Positions 28,896 to 37,771 of a DNA stretch of 64,000 nt are shown here, one piece after another. The notes below the pieces were generated by a model that was given only the letters and a program-made list of their open reading frames with translations, did not search any database and was not told the origin of the DNA. Made by a program: the position numbers and the translations under genes. Location of the stretch: NCBI GenBank assembly GCA_027484125.1, contig JAIXUI010000148.1:34754-98753 (forward strand). The letters run 5' to 3'. Position 1 is the first letter of the stretch. The number at the start of each line of letters is the position of its first letter. The stretch comes from Bacteroidota bacterium (GTDB lineage: Bacteria; Bacteroidota; Bacteroidia; UBA7662; JAIXUI01).

Positions 28896-30512
28896 ATGCC
28901 AAAAAATACCGAATCGCTGGAATCAGCTTTTGAATTGGTTGCCAAACTGCTTGAATTACATGATGATAATCCGTTTAAAATTAAGTCTTTTACATCAGCT
29001 GCAAGAGCTATAGATGGATTAGGTCCTCAAGCTGAAACCTTAACAGAAGAGGAATGGAAAACAGTCCCTGGTATTGGCGCTTCTCATCTCAAGCGCATTC
29101 AATCATTTAAATCGACCGGCACTTTTTCGGAACTACAGGAAATGCTTGATCTAACGCCACATGGGGTCTTAGAAATGCTCTCTATCCGTGGTCTAGGCGC
29201 TAAAAAAGTGCGGATTCTTTGGAAATCACTTGGAATAGAAACTCTTACTGAACTCATTTATGCATGTGAAGAGAACCGACTTGTTCAGCTGAAAGGTTTT
29301 GGTGAGAAAACCCAACAGAGCGTAAAAGCTGCTGCTGAGTTTGTGCTTATGAGTCGTGGGAAAATGCGCCTCGACAAAGCAGAAAAGACGCTAAAAGAGT
29401 TGCAAGAAGTGGCTCCCAAACTCAAATTTTTTCCTGTAGGGGAGTATCGAAGATTTATGCCGGTGGTTGAAAAGCTCCAGGTGGTTTTAGATGAAGCATC
29501 AAATAATCGCACTATTTGGCCTCATCAGGTTCAAGAACATGATTTCGGATTTACCTGGATAAGTTCTGCTGGCGTTTCTGTCGATGCTTTTTTGTATGAT
29601 ACCGATAGTCCGGGCTATCAAATGATTAATCTTACTGGGCCTTCTGCATACGTACAACAATTCCAACGTTCTCCTTCATTAGATGAGAGAGCCTTCTATG
29701 ATTCACTAGGAAAACCTTGGCTCTCACCCGAACTGCGTGATCATTTCGAAAAATTTGAACAAGGTGACCCTGATAATTTAGTGAACGAAACAGGGTTTTA
29801 TGGCGCATTGCATAATCATACCGACTGGAGCGATGGTCATCATACTCTGGAACAAATGGCAGATGCTGCTATACAATTGGGTTGGCGATGGCTGGGAATT
29901 GCAGATCATTCCCAATCTGCTTTTTATGCACAGGGTCTTTCAGAAGAGCGCTTGTTGTCTCAGTTTAAGCAAATTGACCAGCTTAATGAAAAGTTGTTTG
30001 GAAAATTAAGACTATTCAAAGGGGTAGAATCGGATATTTTATCAGATGGTTCGTTGGATTATCCAGATGAAATTCTTGCTCAATGCGATTATGTGGTCGC
30101 TTCTGTACATAGTGGGTTAAGAATGGAGGAAGAAAAAGCCATGCAACGACTTTTAAAAGCAATTGAGCATCCTTATACCACCATCTTAGGGCATCCAACC
30201 GGAAGGCTATTATTGGGGCGAGAAGGCTATCCACTCAACATGGAAAGAATACTCCAAGCCTGTGCAGACAATCAAGTGGCAGTTGAGATTAATGCGCATC
30301 CTTATCGTCTTGATTTAGATTGGCAATATGTGGGAATTGCCCAGGCCATGGGAGTGAAAATCATCATCAACCCTGATGCTCACCAGCAGGTGGGCTTACA
30401 AGACGTTCGATTTGGAATTGGAATAGCAAGAAAAGGAGGCCTGCAAAAGTTGAACTGTTTGAATTATTGGACAGAAACTGACTTATTTGACTGGTTATCA
30501 AAGAGGAAATAA
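28896..30512 (+). CDS. PolX-like protein with helix-hairpin-helix and PHP domains, palm degenerate
   Basis: 538 residues. Residues 1-150 are PolX-type helix-hairpin-helix DNA binding (VPGIGASHL, IRGLGAKKV, LKGFGEKT). The palm region keeps VGEYRR (181-186) and a lone Asp in VSVD (230), but the GDxD metal pair expected just after the YRR motif is absent (EKLQ at 192-195). The PHP domain from about 301 looks complete: HNHTDWSDG, ADHSQS, SVHSG, GHPTG, NPDAH. So a 3'-5' exonuclease or AP-endonuclease function is plausible and polymerase activity is doubtful. Flavobacterial relatives show similar decay. ATG 28896 is 5 nt from a -7-like box. Confidence 0.9.
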   Translation: MPKNTESLESAFELVAKLLELHDDNPFKIKSFTSAARAIDGLGPQAETLTEEEWKTVPGIGASHLKRIQSFKSTGTFSELQEMLDLTPHGVLEMLSIRGLGAKKVRILWKSLGIETLTELIYACEENRLVQLKGFGEKTQQSVKAAAEFVLMSRGKMRLDKAEKTLKELQEVAPKLKFFPVGEYRRFMPVVEKLQVVLDEASNNRTIWPHQVQEHDFGFTWISSAGVSVDAFLYDTDSPGYQMINLTGPSAYVQQFQRSPSLDERAFYDSLGKPWLSPELRDHFEKFEQGDPDNLVNETGFYGALHNHTDWSDGHHTLEQMADAAIQLGWRWLGIADHSQSAFYAQGLSEERLLSQFKQIDQLNEKLFGKLRLFKGVESDILSDGSLDYPDEILAQCDYVVASVHSGLRMEEEKAMQRLLKAIEHPYTTILGHPTGRLLLGREGYPLNMERILQACADNQVAVEINAHPYRLDLDWQYVGIAQAMGVKIIINPDAHQQVGLQDVRFGIGIARKGGLQKLNCLNYWTETDLFDWLSKRK

Positions 30513-30569
30513 CGAGATGACTTAGACTTTTGAAAAAAGTGTATGGTATTCTAAACTACCAAGATTTGC

Positions 30570-31184
30570 CTAGTCAAGTCTTGTGACAGTGGCAAAATGA
30601 CTAATTAGAAATGTTGCACCATCTTCTCTCTTAGCAACAATTCTCGTTCGCCTTTTATCTACATAGGTATAGATTACACCCCTGAAAATAAATCGGTTAC
30701 CACTAGTTAATTCACTTAATAGAATAGTTCCTTCTTCTGAATATTGCTGGGGATCAAGTTGCTTTAAAACAGGAAACAAATACCGATCGGTAACACTACT
30801 AGCTCCGGGATTTCGAGCGCTCTTTATCAAGGCGTTTCTAAATTCAACAGGTAAATGTTCCAATTTAGCCAGCTCAATCATCATGCTTCCAAAGCATTGT
30901 TTCCATTCTAATCCATGAGGAGCTACTTGGTTTTTATGCTTTTCCCAAACAAGTAAATGTGCAAGTTCATGAACTAGGGTTACAAGAAACTGGTAAGGAC
31001 CAAGTGTGACATTTAAAGTTATCGTATGGCCATGGTGCGCATGTGGATGACGGTAGTCGCCAAGCTTTGAAGCTCTTTCTCTTGTTAAAACCAGTTTCAC
31101 CTTGTGTGCTAACAAGAGTGGTATCACAAATGAGATGGTTCCTTCCGGCAAATATTTTTGAAGTCTTTCTTCTAAATGTTTCAT
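30570..31184 (-). CDS. SprT-like zinc metalloprotein
   Basis: 204 residues from ATG 31184. The zinc motif is HELAH (72-76) with a third ligand probably His90 in APHG, followed by LEWKQCF. That is the SprT/Spartan-type arrangement, with a C-terminal beta region in place of a zinc ribbon. No signal peptide, so it should be cytosolic. Its start overlaps the feoB stop (ATGA). A longer frame from 31208 lies inside feoB and is unlikely. Relatives cleave DNA-protein crosslinks in eukaryotes; the bacterial role is unknown. A weak stem TGGTA/TACCA with a T6 run at 30533-30562 may end this operon. Confidence 0.88.
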   Translation of the reverse strand: MKHLEERLQKYLPEGTISFVIPLLLAHKVKLVLTRERASKLGDYRHPHAHHGHTITLNVTLGPYQFLVTLVHELAHLLVWEKHKNQVAPHGLEWKQCFGSMMIELAKLEHLPVEFRNALIKSARNPGASSVTDRYLFPVLKQLDPQQYSEEGTILLSELTSGNRFIFRGVIYTYVDKRRTRIVAKREDGATFLISHFATVTRLD

Positions 31185-33283
31185 GAAAATGCAACATACA
31201 CCAACCAAGCACTACCATAAGCCAAGGCAGTGAAAGCAACAAATTGCATCAGGGTCCAGAAAAGAGAGCCTGTTTCTTTCCAAGTTGTGGCTAAAGTGGA
31301 CATGCATTGCAAAGCAAAAGCATAGAATACCAGCAATGAAAGCACAGTTGCAATAGAATAAAGTGGAGAGCCATCAGGTCTTTTTTCTTGTTTCAAGACC
31401 TCTTTCAATTCTTTTTCTTCAAATTCTCCACTTCCGAGGCTGTAAATAGTAGCCATAGTGCCAACAAAAACCTCTCTTGCGGCAAAGGAAGTAATAAGCG
31501 AAATGCCGATTTTCCAATCATAACCCAATGGCTGAATAAAGGGTTCTATGGCTTTTCCAATTTTTCCGGCGTAGGAATGTTCAAGCCTTGCGGAAGCCAA
31601 TTTGTTGTGAACATCGGTTTGGTCAGGATACTGAACTATGCTTTGCTCATAAGCTTCATTAAGTTTAGAAAAAGATTCACCCGGTCCAAAGGAGGCCAAT
31701 ATCCAAAGCACTACAGATACGGTAATGATGACTTTTCCTGCGCCACTGACGAATGAGGAAGACTTTTCCCAAACTGTAATGGCCACATTCTTCCATTGTG
31801 GGGCACGATAAACCGGCATTTCTAACATGAAGAACGATTGTCCATCTTCAGGTACAAAGCGTTTCATTACAAAAGCAACGATGAGTCCTGTAAAGAATCC
31901 TAGGCAATAAAGGGCCAACATCACCAAGCCTTGAAGACTAATCACACCACCAATAAGTTGGTCTGGAACGGCTAATGCAATCAAGAGGGTATAAACCGGT
32001 AAACGTGCTGAACAGCTCATCAGAGGAAGGATGAAAAGCGTAATGAGTCGTTCGCGTTGATTACTGATGGTTCTGGTGCTCATAATAGCAGGAACTGCAC
32101 AGGCAAAACCGCCAACCAAGGGTACCACAGACTTTCCATTAAGTCCGAATTTTTGCATGATTCGATCGGTAATAAAGCTCACCCTAGCCATGTAGCCGCT
32201 TTCCTCTAAGAGTGCCACAAATCCGAATAGAAGCGCAATCTGTGGAATGAAAACGATTACTCCTCCTAAACCAGCCCAAACACCGTCGATTAATAAATCG
32301 GTGACCATGTTTTTGGGAAGCCTGTTTTTAAACCATTCATTGCTGGTATTAAAAAATCCTTCTATCAAATCCATTGGCATACTTGCCAAACTGAAGATGG
32401 ACTGGAAAATCAAAAACAGTACAACCAACATGATGGCCAATCCTGAAATTGGGTGAGTCAAAATCTGGTCTAATTTCCGGCTTACGTTTTGGCTGAGCTC
32501 TCTTGGTTTGAGTGTAAACTCACGTAAGATAGAGGCAATTTTTGCATACCGATCAACCGTCTCAATGGCTTGAATGCGATTCCATTCCTGTGCTTCACAG
32601 GCAGTTCTTACTTCTTTTGGAAGATCTACAGCGCTAGTAAGGCGGTTAAGATTGGCACTAATCAGAAAACCTGCATAAGGACTATGAAGGTTAAGTGTTT
32701 TTCTTACTTCGTCTGCAATCGCCATAACTTCCGGATCAGGGCTGTAAAATCGCTTGGGAGAAATCGGATGTTGAATTGTGAGTGCATCCTTTAATCTGTC
32801 CAATCCAAATCCTGAACGGGCATCGGTAGGGATTACCGGTATTCCTAGAATCTCCTCTAGTTTGTGTGGGGCTCGTATTCTATTGATCTTCTCAACCTGA
32901 TCAATCATATTCAAACACAACACCACTTCTGTTTGTAAATCAATAAGTTGCGTGATTAATAAAAGATTGCGCTTGAGGTTAGTTGCATCGGCTACTATCA
33001 AAATTTTATCCGGTAAAATTCCATTTTCTCCAAATAAAATCTGGTCGAAAGCAATTTGTTCGTCTATCGATTGAAAGTTGAGGCTATAAATTCCGGGAAG
33101 ATCAACTATTTCTATTTCAGTTTCTTGATGAGAAAAGATTCCTGATTTTTTCTCGACAGTTACTCCCGGGAAGTTTCCTGTTTTATGATTGAGGCCGGTA
33201 AGTGCGTTAAAAAGCGTGGTTTTGCCTGAATTTGGATTGCCTAAAAGTGCAATCTTAGTTTTTTTTAAATGCTTGACTTCCAT
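31181..33283 (-). CDS. feoB: Ferrous iron transporter B
   Basis: 700 residues from ATG 33283, normal for FeoB. The N-terminal G domain has G1 GNPNSGKTT, G3 DLPGIYSL and G4 NMID. It is followed by the helical spacer, then the membrane part with gate motifs (GGFACAVPAIMSTRTI region, PLMSCSARLPVY). It imports Fe2+ across the inner membrane. The start overlaps the feoA stop as TGATG; ATG 33292 (three residues longer) is also possible. It is followed by the overlapping SprT-like gene. Confidence 0.96.
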   Translation of the reverse strand: MEVKHLKKTKIALLGNPNSGKTTLFNALTGLNHKTGNFPGVTVEKKSGIFSHQETEIEIVDLPGIYSLNFQSIDEQIAFDQILFGENGILPDKILIVADATNLKRNLLLITQLIDLQTEVVLCLNMIDQVEKINRIRAPHKLEEILGIPVIPTDARSGFGLDRLKDALTIQHPISPKRFYSPDPEVMAIADEVRKTLNLHSPYAGFLISANLNRLTSAVDLPKEVRTACEAQEWNRIQAIETVDRYAKIASILREFTLKPRELSQNVSRKLDQILTHPISGLAIMLVVLFLIFQSIFSLASMPMDLIEGFFNTSNEWFKNRLPKNMVTDLLIDGVWAGLGGVIVFIPQIALLFGFVALLEESGYMARVSFITDRIMQKFGLNGKSVVPLVGGFACAVPAIMSTRTISNQRERLITLFILPLMSCSARLPVYTLLIALAVPDQLIGGVISLQGLVMLALYCLGFFTGLIVAFVMKRFVPEDGQSFFMLEMPVYRAPQWKNVAITVWEKSSSFVSGAGKVIITVSVVLWILASFGPGESFSKLNEAYEQSIVQYPDQTDVHNKLASARLEHSYAGKIGKAIEPFIQPLGYDWKIGISLITSFAAREVFVGTMATIYSLGSGEFEEKELKEVLKQEKRPDGSPLYSIATVLSLLVFYAFALQCMSTLATTWKETGSLFWTLMQFVAFTALAYGSAWLVYVAFS

Positions 33284-33507
33284 CAAAGGCATTTCTCAAC
33301 TTGAACCAAACTAGCTTCTTCTTTTCTTAAGCCAAGTACATATCCGAATACATTTACGGCTATGGGTCCGCCCATTGGGGCTTTATAACGGACCTCAACC
33401 TTTTCACCAGGCAAACATCCCATCTCCATTAACTTCACTGAAAGGGCTGAACTGCCCAAGGAGAGTATCACAGCGACGTCGCCTGCATGAAGGTCGGATA
33501 GTTGCAT
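33283..33507 (-). CDS. feoA: Ferrous iron transport protein A
   Basis: 74 residues, a single SH3-like FeoA domain. Landmarks are MQLSDLHAGDVAVI, MGCLPGEKVEV and GGPIAVNVFGYVLGLR. It is thought to regulate FeoB. The stop and feoB start overlap (TGATG). Upstream are a -7 box (33533-33540) and a partly palindromic AT-rich element (33511-33527) between promoter and start, suggesting metal control. Confidence 0.95.
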   Translation of the reverse strand: MQLSDLHAGDVAVILSLGSSALSVKLMEMGCLPGEKVEVRYKAPMGGPIAVNVFGYVLGLRKEEASLVQVEKCL

Positions 33508-33510
33508 TTA

Positions 33511-33527
33511 TTTAGACTTATTATAAA
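33511..33527 (-). promoter_or_regulatory. Candidate metal-regulator operator upstream of feoA
   Basis: TTTAGACTTATTATAAA is partly palindromic (11 of 17 positions) and lies between the feoA -7 box and its start codon. The TTTAG...TAAA ends recall DtxR/IdeR-type boxes. Binding is speculative. Confidence 0.25.
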
Positions 33528-33532
33528 CAGTG

Positions 33533-33540
33533 CGAAAGTA
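33533..33540 (-). promoter_or_regulatory. -7 promoter element of feoAB
   Basis: TACTTTCG on the minus strand, 26 nt before ATG 33507. Confidence 0.5.
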
Positions 33541-33563
33541 ATGATTTTTCTTTTTCCAAGTCA

Positions 33564-33701
33564 CTAGGAATGATTTTCAGTAACAATTCGATTTTGCTTG
33601 GAGAAGGACGGACAATCGCAGCCTTTCTTGCTTTTACAAGAACTGAGAAGAGTGATGGCGAAAAGAAGACCCAATAGAGTCTTTATCGATAGTTTTTTCA
33701 T
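33564..33701 (-). CDS. Small lipoprotein, 45 residues, unknown function
   Basis: A short frame on the minus strand begins MKKLSIKTLLGLLFAITL and carries lipobox LSSC with Cys22. The mature part is only 24 residues: CKSKKGCDCPSF, then KQNRIVTENHS. The Cys-rich start (Cys28, Cys30) follows the lipid site directly. A -7 box TAAATTTG (33718-33725) lies 17 nt upstream of its ATG, strong support that it is expressed. It ends 56 bases before feoA on the same strand. I know no function; envelope-attached small lipoproteins of this kind occur across Bacteroidota. Confidence 0.75.
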   Translation of the reverse strand: MKKLSIKTLLGLLFAITLLSSCKSKKGCDCPSFSKQNRIVTENHS

Positions 33702-33717
33702 TGATTTACGCAGGTTT

Positions 33718-33725
33718 CAAATTTA
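33718..33725 (-). promoter_or_regulatory. -7 promoter element of the small lipoprotein gene
   Basis: TAAATTTG on the minus strand, 17 nt before ATG 33701. It lies just ahead of the oppositely oriented glycosyltransferase start. Confidence 0.5.
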
Positions 33726-33730
33726 CCGAA

Positions 33731-34801
33731 TTGATTCGTCTTGCTTATGGAGTATTGGATTGGGGGCTTGGTCATGCGACTAGGTCGGTTCCTGTTATTA
33801 AAGCACTGATTAATAAAGGAATAACTCCATTATTGGTGGTTTCTGGTCAGTCTGGTGACTATTTAAAGTCAGTTTTTCCTGCTTTATCCTTCGAAACTTT
33901 ACCTAATTCTGACATTGTTTATCGCACTGGAAAGCCGGTTTGGCAGTCGGTCATGCTTCAGTTGCCCAATTTACATCAATGGAAAAAGCAGGCAAGTTTG
34001 GTTGCAAGTTCTTTGGCTCAACAGGGTTTTACACATTTTATTAGCGACAACCTATATGGATTTTATGCTGCTGGGACTAAAAATGCGCTCATTACCCACC
34101 AAACATCTCCTGCTTTTCCAATTTCTTTCCCAGGTTCCGATTACCTAAGTGCAAGACTGTTTGGCTACTTGATTAGCCCCTTTCAAAATATTTGGATTCC
34201 AGTAGAGCCTGAAAATCAATCTCTTATAAGCCCTCTCATCAAACATTTTCACAAAAATGTGAGGATGATTGGTTGGTTAAGCGCACTTCAAGCGAAAGTT
34301 TCTAATCATTCTGAGGTCGACTGGCTGGTTGCTCTTTCAGGTCCTGAGTGGTATCGTACGGAGTTGGAGGAGTCTTTAATCAGTGAATGGCCAGATGGAG
34401 TACCTGTTCACTTTGTTAGAGGCACAGATAGACCATTAAGTCCTCATTTACAAATAAATGATGCTATAAATCTCTATAATCAGTTGAATAATGTATCAAT
34501 GTCAGAATTGTGGTTCAGCACACGATTTCTCATAGCCAGATCGGGTTACAGCACCGTGATGGATGCTTTGTCGCATCATAAAAAAGCCATATGGATTCCT
34601 ACTCCTGGTCAAACAGAACAACTGTTATTGGGTGAGCAATTGGAGAAAAACCGAATGGGGGTTTGTTTGCTTCAATCTGAGCTTTCCCAACTTAAATCGG
34701 TGATGAATGAACTTAGCACAGGATATAAGGATAAACTTCAATATGTAGGGTATAACAATCGTTTATTGGACGTAGCTTTAGAACAGTTTTTACATGACTG
34801 A
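33731..34801 (+). CDS. Glycosyltransferase, GT28/MurG-like (PF13528 type)
   Basis: 356 residues from TTG 33731. The N-terminus RLAYGVLDWGLGHATRS is the nucleotide-sugar transferase opening of this family. The C-terminal half carries the donor-site region ARSGYSTVMDAL and IPTPGQTEQ, like MurG and UDP-glucosyltransferases. A longer TTG start at 33701 would overlap the lipoprotein's ATG on the other strand, and the profile begins at RLAYG. No signal peptide or membrane helix. It begins a four-gene set with overlapping frames (deacetylase, acyltransferase-like, upp), suggesting assembly or trimming of a cell-surface glycan. Confidence 0.88.
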   Translation: MIRLAYGVLDWGLGHATRSVPVIKALINKGITPLLVVSGQSGDYLKSVFPALSFETLPNSDIVYRTGKPVWQSVMLQLPNLHQWKKQASLVASSLAQQGFTHFISDNLYGFYAAGTKNALITHQTSPAFPISFPGSDYLSARLFGYLISPFQNIWIPVEPENQSLISPLIKHFHKNVRMIGWLSALQAKVSNHSEVDWLVALSGPEWYRTELEESLISEWPDGVPVHFVRGTDRPLSPHLQINDAINLYNQLNNVSMSELWFSTRFLIARSGYSTVMDALSHHKKAIWIPTPGQTEQLLLGEQLEKNRMGVCLLQSELSQLKSVMNELSTGYKDKLQYVGYNNRLLDVALEQFLHD

Positions 34802-36110
34802 CAGCCTGTTAATCTTTTGCCAGTTTCCCGGAAGTAACCGGTTGAGGTATGTATTGAGAGAAATTTTTGAATCCAGGCTTGGACTTTCTTTTCAAATCAC
34901 ATCCTCTAAAGAAGATGCTTTAACTTGGGCTGGTCCTTTAATTATTTATGGAGAACATTCTGATTTACATGGCTTTCATATTCCATCATCAGGGCTTTTA
35001 AACTCAAGAAAGAGAGAATTGAAGCTTCCTGAAATGGGGAAATTTGGTGACTTACCTATTCTATATCCCATTAGCCTATCGCACAAACTCCAAGGGCTTG
35101 ATTTTGACCTATTTGCATCAGTTTTTTATGTATTGTCTAGAATGGAGGAGTATAATCAGGCTTCTCACGACGACTTGGGCCGATTTTCTTATACCTCAAG
35201 CCATCTTTTTCAATGGGGCTATTTAGATAGGCCTTTACTAGATTGGTGGATTCAGCAATTTTACTCAAAACTCAAAGGCTGTTATCCAGGTATTTCTGCC
35301 CACTTTCCGAGTTTTAAATTCACTCCCACTTTTGATATTGATTTGGCTTATGCTTACAGCAATAAATCTATTATTAGAACCTTAAAAGGTTTGTTCTTAG
35401 ATCTGGCGGAAGGGAAATGGGACTTACTAGCAGAACGAAGAAGGGTGCTGATGGGCACACAGAAAGACCCGTTCGATACTTATGACGAAATCCTGAAATA
35501 TCATGCAGTAAAGCCACTATTTTTTATTCTGATTGGAAGTTATGGGGGCAGCGACAATGCTTTGAATTACTTCAACCCTGGATTTATATCATTGGTTAAA
35601 GCCCTTGCCGATGAAACGATTGTTGGTATTCATCCTTCCTTACTTTCTCATACTCGTCCTGAATTGTTTATCAGAGAATGTGACATTCTTTCAGATATGC
35701 TACACCGACCATTGACACATTCCCGTCAGCATTTTTTAAAAATTACATGGCCTGAAAGCTATCAAAGATTGGTTCGACAGGAGATTTTGCATGATTATAG
35801 CCTTGGATACCCAGATAAGCCAGGATTTAGAGCCGGCACTTGTCACCCTTTTCGATTTTATGATTTAGAGTACGAACAGGAAACTAAACTCATGATACAT
35901 TCAACTATTGTGATGGATAAAGCGCTTAGAATTTCCGGAAATGAACGAAAAGAAGAGGCAACATTGCAATTTAAACAGCTGCTTAACGAATGTAAAAAAG
36001 TGAATGGAGAGTTCATTACGCTTTGGCATAACAACACATACGCAGATCATGGAGCATGGGCTGGATGGAAATCAGTTTATCTAAAATGTTTGCAAATGGC
36101 CCAGTTATGA
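34794..36110 (+). CDS. Polysaccharide deacetylase-family protein
   Basis: 438 residues. The NodB-like domain is in the C-terminal half: FTPTFDIDLAYAY supplies the catalytic and metal Asp, GIHPS a metal His, and AGTCHPFRFYD and TLWHNNTYAD the later motifs. The N-terminal 150 residues are a separate domain seen with this family in Bacteroidota (DUF7033-like, name from memory). It may remove N-acetyl groups from a surface sugar. The start overlaps the glycosyltransferase by 8 bases, and the stop overlaps the next gene as ATGA. Confidence 0.88.
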   Translation: MTDSLLIFCQFPGSNRLRYVLREIFESRLGLSFQITSSKEDALTWAGPLIIYGEHSDLHGFHIPSSGLLNSRKRELKLPEMGKFGDLPILYPISLSHKLQGLDFDLFASVFYVLSRMEEYNQASHDDLGRFSYTSSHLFQWGYLDRPLLDWWIQQFYSKLKGCYPGISAHFPSFKFTPTFDIDLAYAYSNKSIIRTLKGLFLDLAEGKWDLLAERRRVLMGTQKDPFDTYDEILKYHAVKPLFFILIGSYGGSDNALNYFNPGFISLVKALADETIVGIHPSLLSHTRPELFIRECDILSDMLHRPLTHSRQHFLKITWPESYQRLVRQEILHDYSLGYPDKPGFRAGTCHPFRFYDLEYEQETKLMIHSTIVMDKALRISGNERKEEATLQFKQLLNECKKVNGEFITLWHNNTYADHGAWAGWKSVYLKCLQMAQL

Positions 36111-36988
36111 GGTCCATGGAGTTTGTTCCTTGGGATTCAATTCCCCATGAAGAATGGTACAGAAGGGTAAATCTACATCAAGCGCCATTTTGGTACCATC
36201 ACTTAGATTTTTTAAAAGCACTGGTTCCGCTGGGTGGAATGCTTTCTTTTCGAGATGGTTTAGCATTCATTCCTTGGCCAGTTACTCGAAAATTCAGACT
36301 GTTGAAAGTAATTCAACAACCATTATGGGTACAGCGATTTCATGTATTAACTTCAGATAAACAGGCTATTATAGATATTGAATTAGATAGATTATTGAAG
36401 AATTATTTTCAGTTTAGCCTAGCCATATTCGGTCAGTATGATGTTCAAGATGCTCAATTAATGCGAAATAGGATTTTGAACGCTGATCAAACAGGACATT
36501 TTCTAAGGGCTTACAACAGCCAAACAAAAAGAAATCTTAAAAGCGCTGAAAAGCTGGCACCAGATTTTCAAGCTTGCGAATTGAACCAAGGGGTGCAACA
36601 ATACTTCCACCTTGTTGGACGAAAACTTGGGCTTGACATCCATCAACATTGGCGCCATTTAGAAAACGCAATCAATCAGTCAACAGATTTAAAGCTGCAT
36701 GCTTTCAAGCTTACGGCTGGAGATAGCGGATATGATTTGGCACACTTAGTTGTGTTGCAAGATCAAAACAGACTTTACAACTTGCTTCCCAGTACAACAG
36801 ATTTGGGCAAACAAGTCATGGCCATGACCACTTTAATTCATCGTGTACTGAATCATTTTGACGGAGAAGGCTTAATCTTTGATTTTGAAGGTTCCATGAA
36901 TCAAGGTATCGATCGCTTTTATGCCGGATTTGGAGCAACAGTAGAAATCTATACCCGTTTCACGCGAAAAAACTATTTTACACCCTAA
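36107..36988 (+). CDS. Conserved hypothetical protein, possibly GNAT/FemAB-like
   Basis: 293 residues from ATG 36107, chosen because it overlaps the previous stop as ATGA; an earlier frame from 36056 lies inside that gene. It is aromatic-rich with WYHHLDFLKAL near the start, a central FLRAYNSQTKRNLKS segment and LIFDFEGSMNQGIDRFYAGFG near the end, named here as FDFEGSM and FYAGFG. The order resembles FemAB-like peptidyl or acyl transferases of the GNAT fold, but I could not find a decisive motif. The context suggests it acts on the same glycan as its neighbours. Confidence 0.8.
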   Translation: MRSMEFVPWDSIPHEEWYRRVNLHQAPFWYHHLDFLKALVPLGGMLSFRDGLAFIPWPVTRKFRLLKVIQQPLWVQRFHVLTSDKQAIIDIELDRLLKNYFQFSLAIFGQYDVQDAQLMRNRILNADQTGHFLRAYNSQTKRNLKSAEKLAPDFQACELNQGVQQYFHLVGRKLGLDIHQHWRHLENAINQSTDLKLHAFKLTAGDSGYDLAHLVVLQDQNRLYNLLPSTTDLGKQVMAMTTLIHRVLNHFDGEGLIFDFEGSMNQGIDRFYAGFGATVEIYTRFTRKNYFTP

Positions 36989-36992
36989 TAAG

Positions 36993-37634
36993 ATGGTTAT
37001 CCTCAATCAACATGGAAGCGTTCTCAATAATTTTCTCGCGGAAATGCGAGATGTTGAGATACAAAAAGATCGAATGCGTTTCAAAACTAATTTAGAGAGA
37101 ATCGGAGCTTTGATGGCTTACGAGATTTCTAAAGATCTTCATCATGAATCTCGTCAAATACAAACGCCATTAGGCATTGCCACCGAGCAAGTCACTAGCA
37201 ATAGATTGGTCATTGCCACTATTCTTCGTGCTGGTTTACCCATGCATGAAGGCTTTCTTAGTATGTTTGATCAGGCAGAGTCCGCTTTTGTTTCTGCTTC
37301 AAGGCGAACCCACAAGGATTATTCTTTTGAGGTGGATGTTACTTATGCCTCTTCTCCAGATTTGACTAACAAAACGTTGATTGTAGTGGATCCAATGATA
37401 GCTACTGGAGTGTCATTGGTAAAATCTGTAAAAGCATTGCTGAATTATGGCGAGCCATCTCAAATAATTCTTGCAGGAGTGATTGGTGCTGAAGCTGGGA
37501 TGTTGTACATCAAAGAACATTTACCCTTAGCAAAAATCTATCTTGCCGCCTATGATGCTGAGCTTACGGCTAAGTATTACATTGTTCCGGGGCTTGGTGA
37601 TGCCGGTGACTTAGTTTATGGAATAAAAAATTGA
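36993..37634 (+). CDS. upp: Uracil phosphoribosyltransferase
   Basis: 213 residues. The PRPP loop reads LIVVDPMIATGVSL. ILRAGLPM lies at the active-site flap, and YIVPGLGDAGDL is the uracil-binding tail, as in bacterial Upp. It salvages uracil to UMP. It starts 4 bases after the acyltransferase-like gene, at the end of the glycan-type set, which may be coincidental operon membership. The AT-rich gap that follows (37635-37771) has no gene or recognised promoter. Confidence 0.96.
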   Translation: MVILNQHGSVLNNFLAEMRDVEIQKDRMRFKTNLERIGALMAYEISKDLHHESRQIQTPLGIATEQVTSNRLVIATILRAGLPMHEGFLSMFDQAESAFVSASRRTHKDYSFEVDVTYASSPDLTNKTLIVVDPMIATGVSLVKSVKALLNYGEPSQIILAGVIGAEAGMLYIKEHLPLAKIYLAAYDAELTAKYYIVPGLGDAGDLVYGIKN

Positions 37635-37771
37635 TATCATTATCATTTAGTTGAATATTTTATTTATGTGATTAAAATGTATTATTTTATGATTATTCTT
37701 ATGTGAAATAAGTTTCAAGATTAGAAATAGCGCTGAAATTAACTTTTCTTTGGACCAAAATTTACTGGTTC

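Noticed and set aside
31388..31756. 122-codon plus-strand frame antisense to feoB
   Set aside because: The feoB frame carries all family motifs, and the antisense frame shows no domain.
33598..33783. 61-codon plus-strand frame
   Set aside because: It is antisense to the small lipoprotein, which has a lipobox and promoter.
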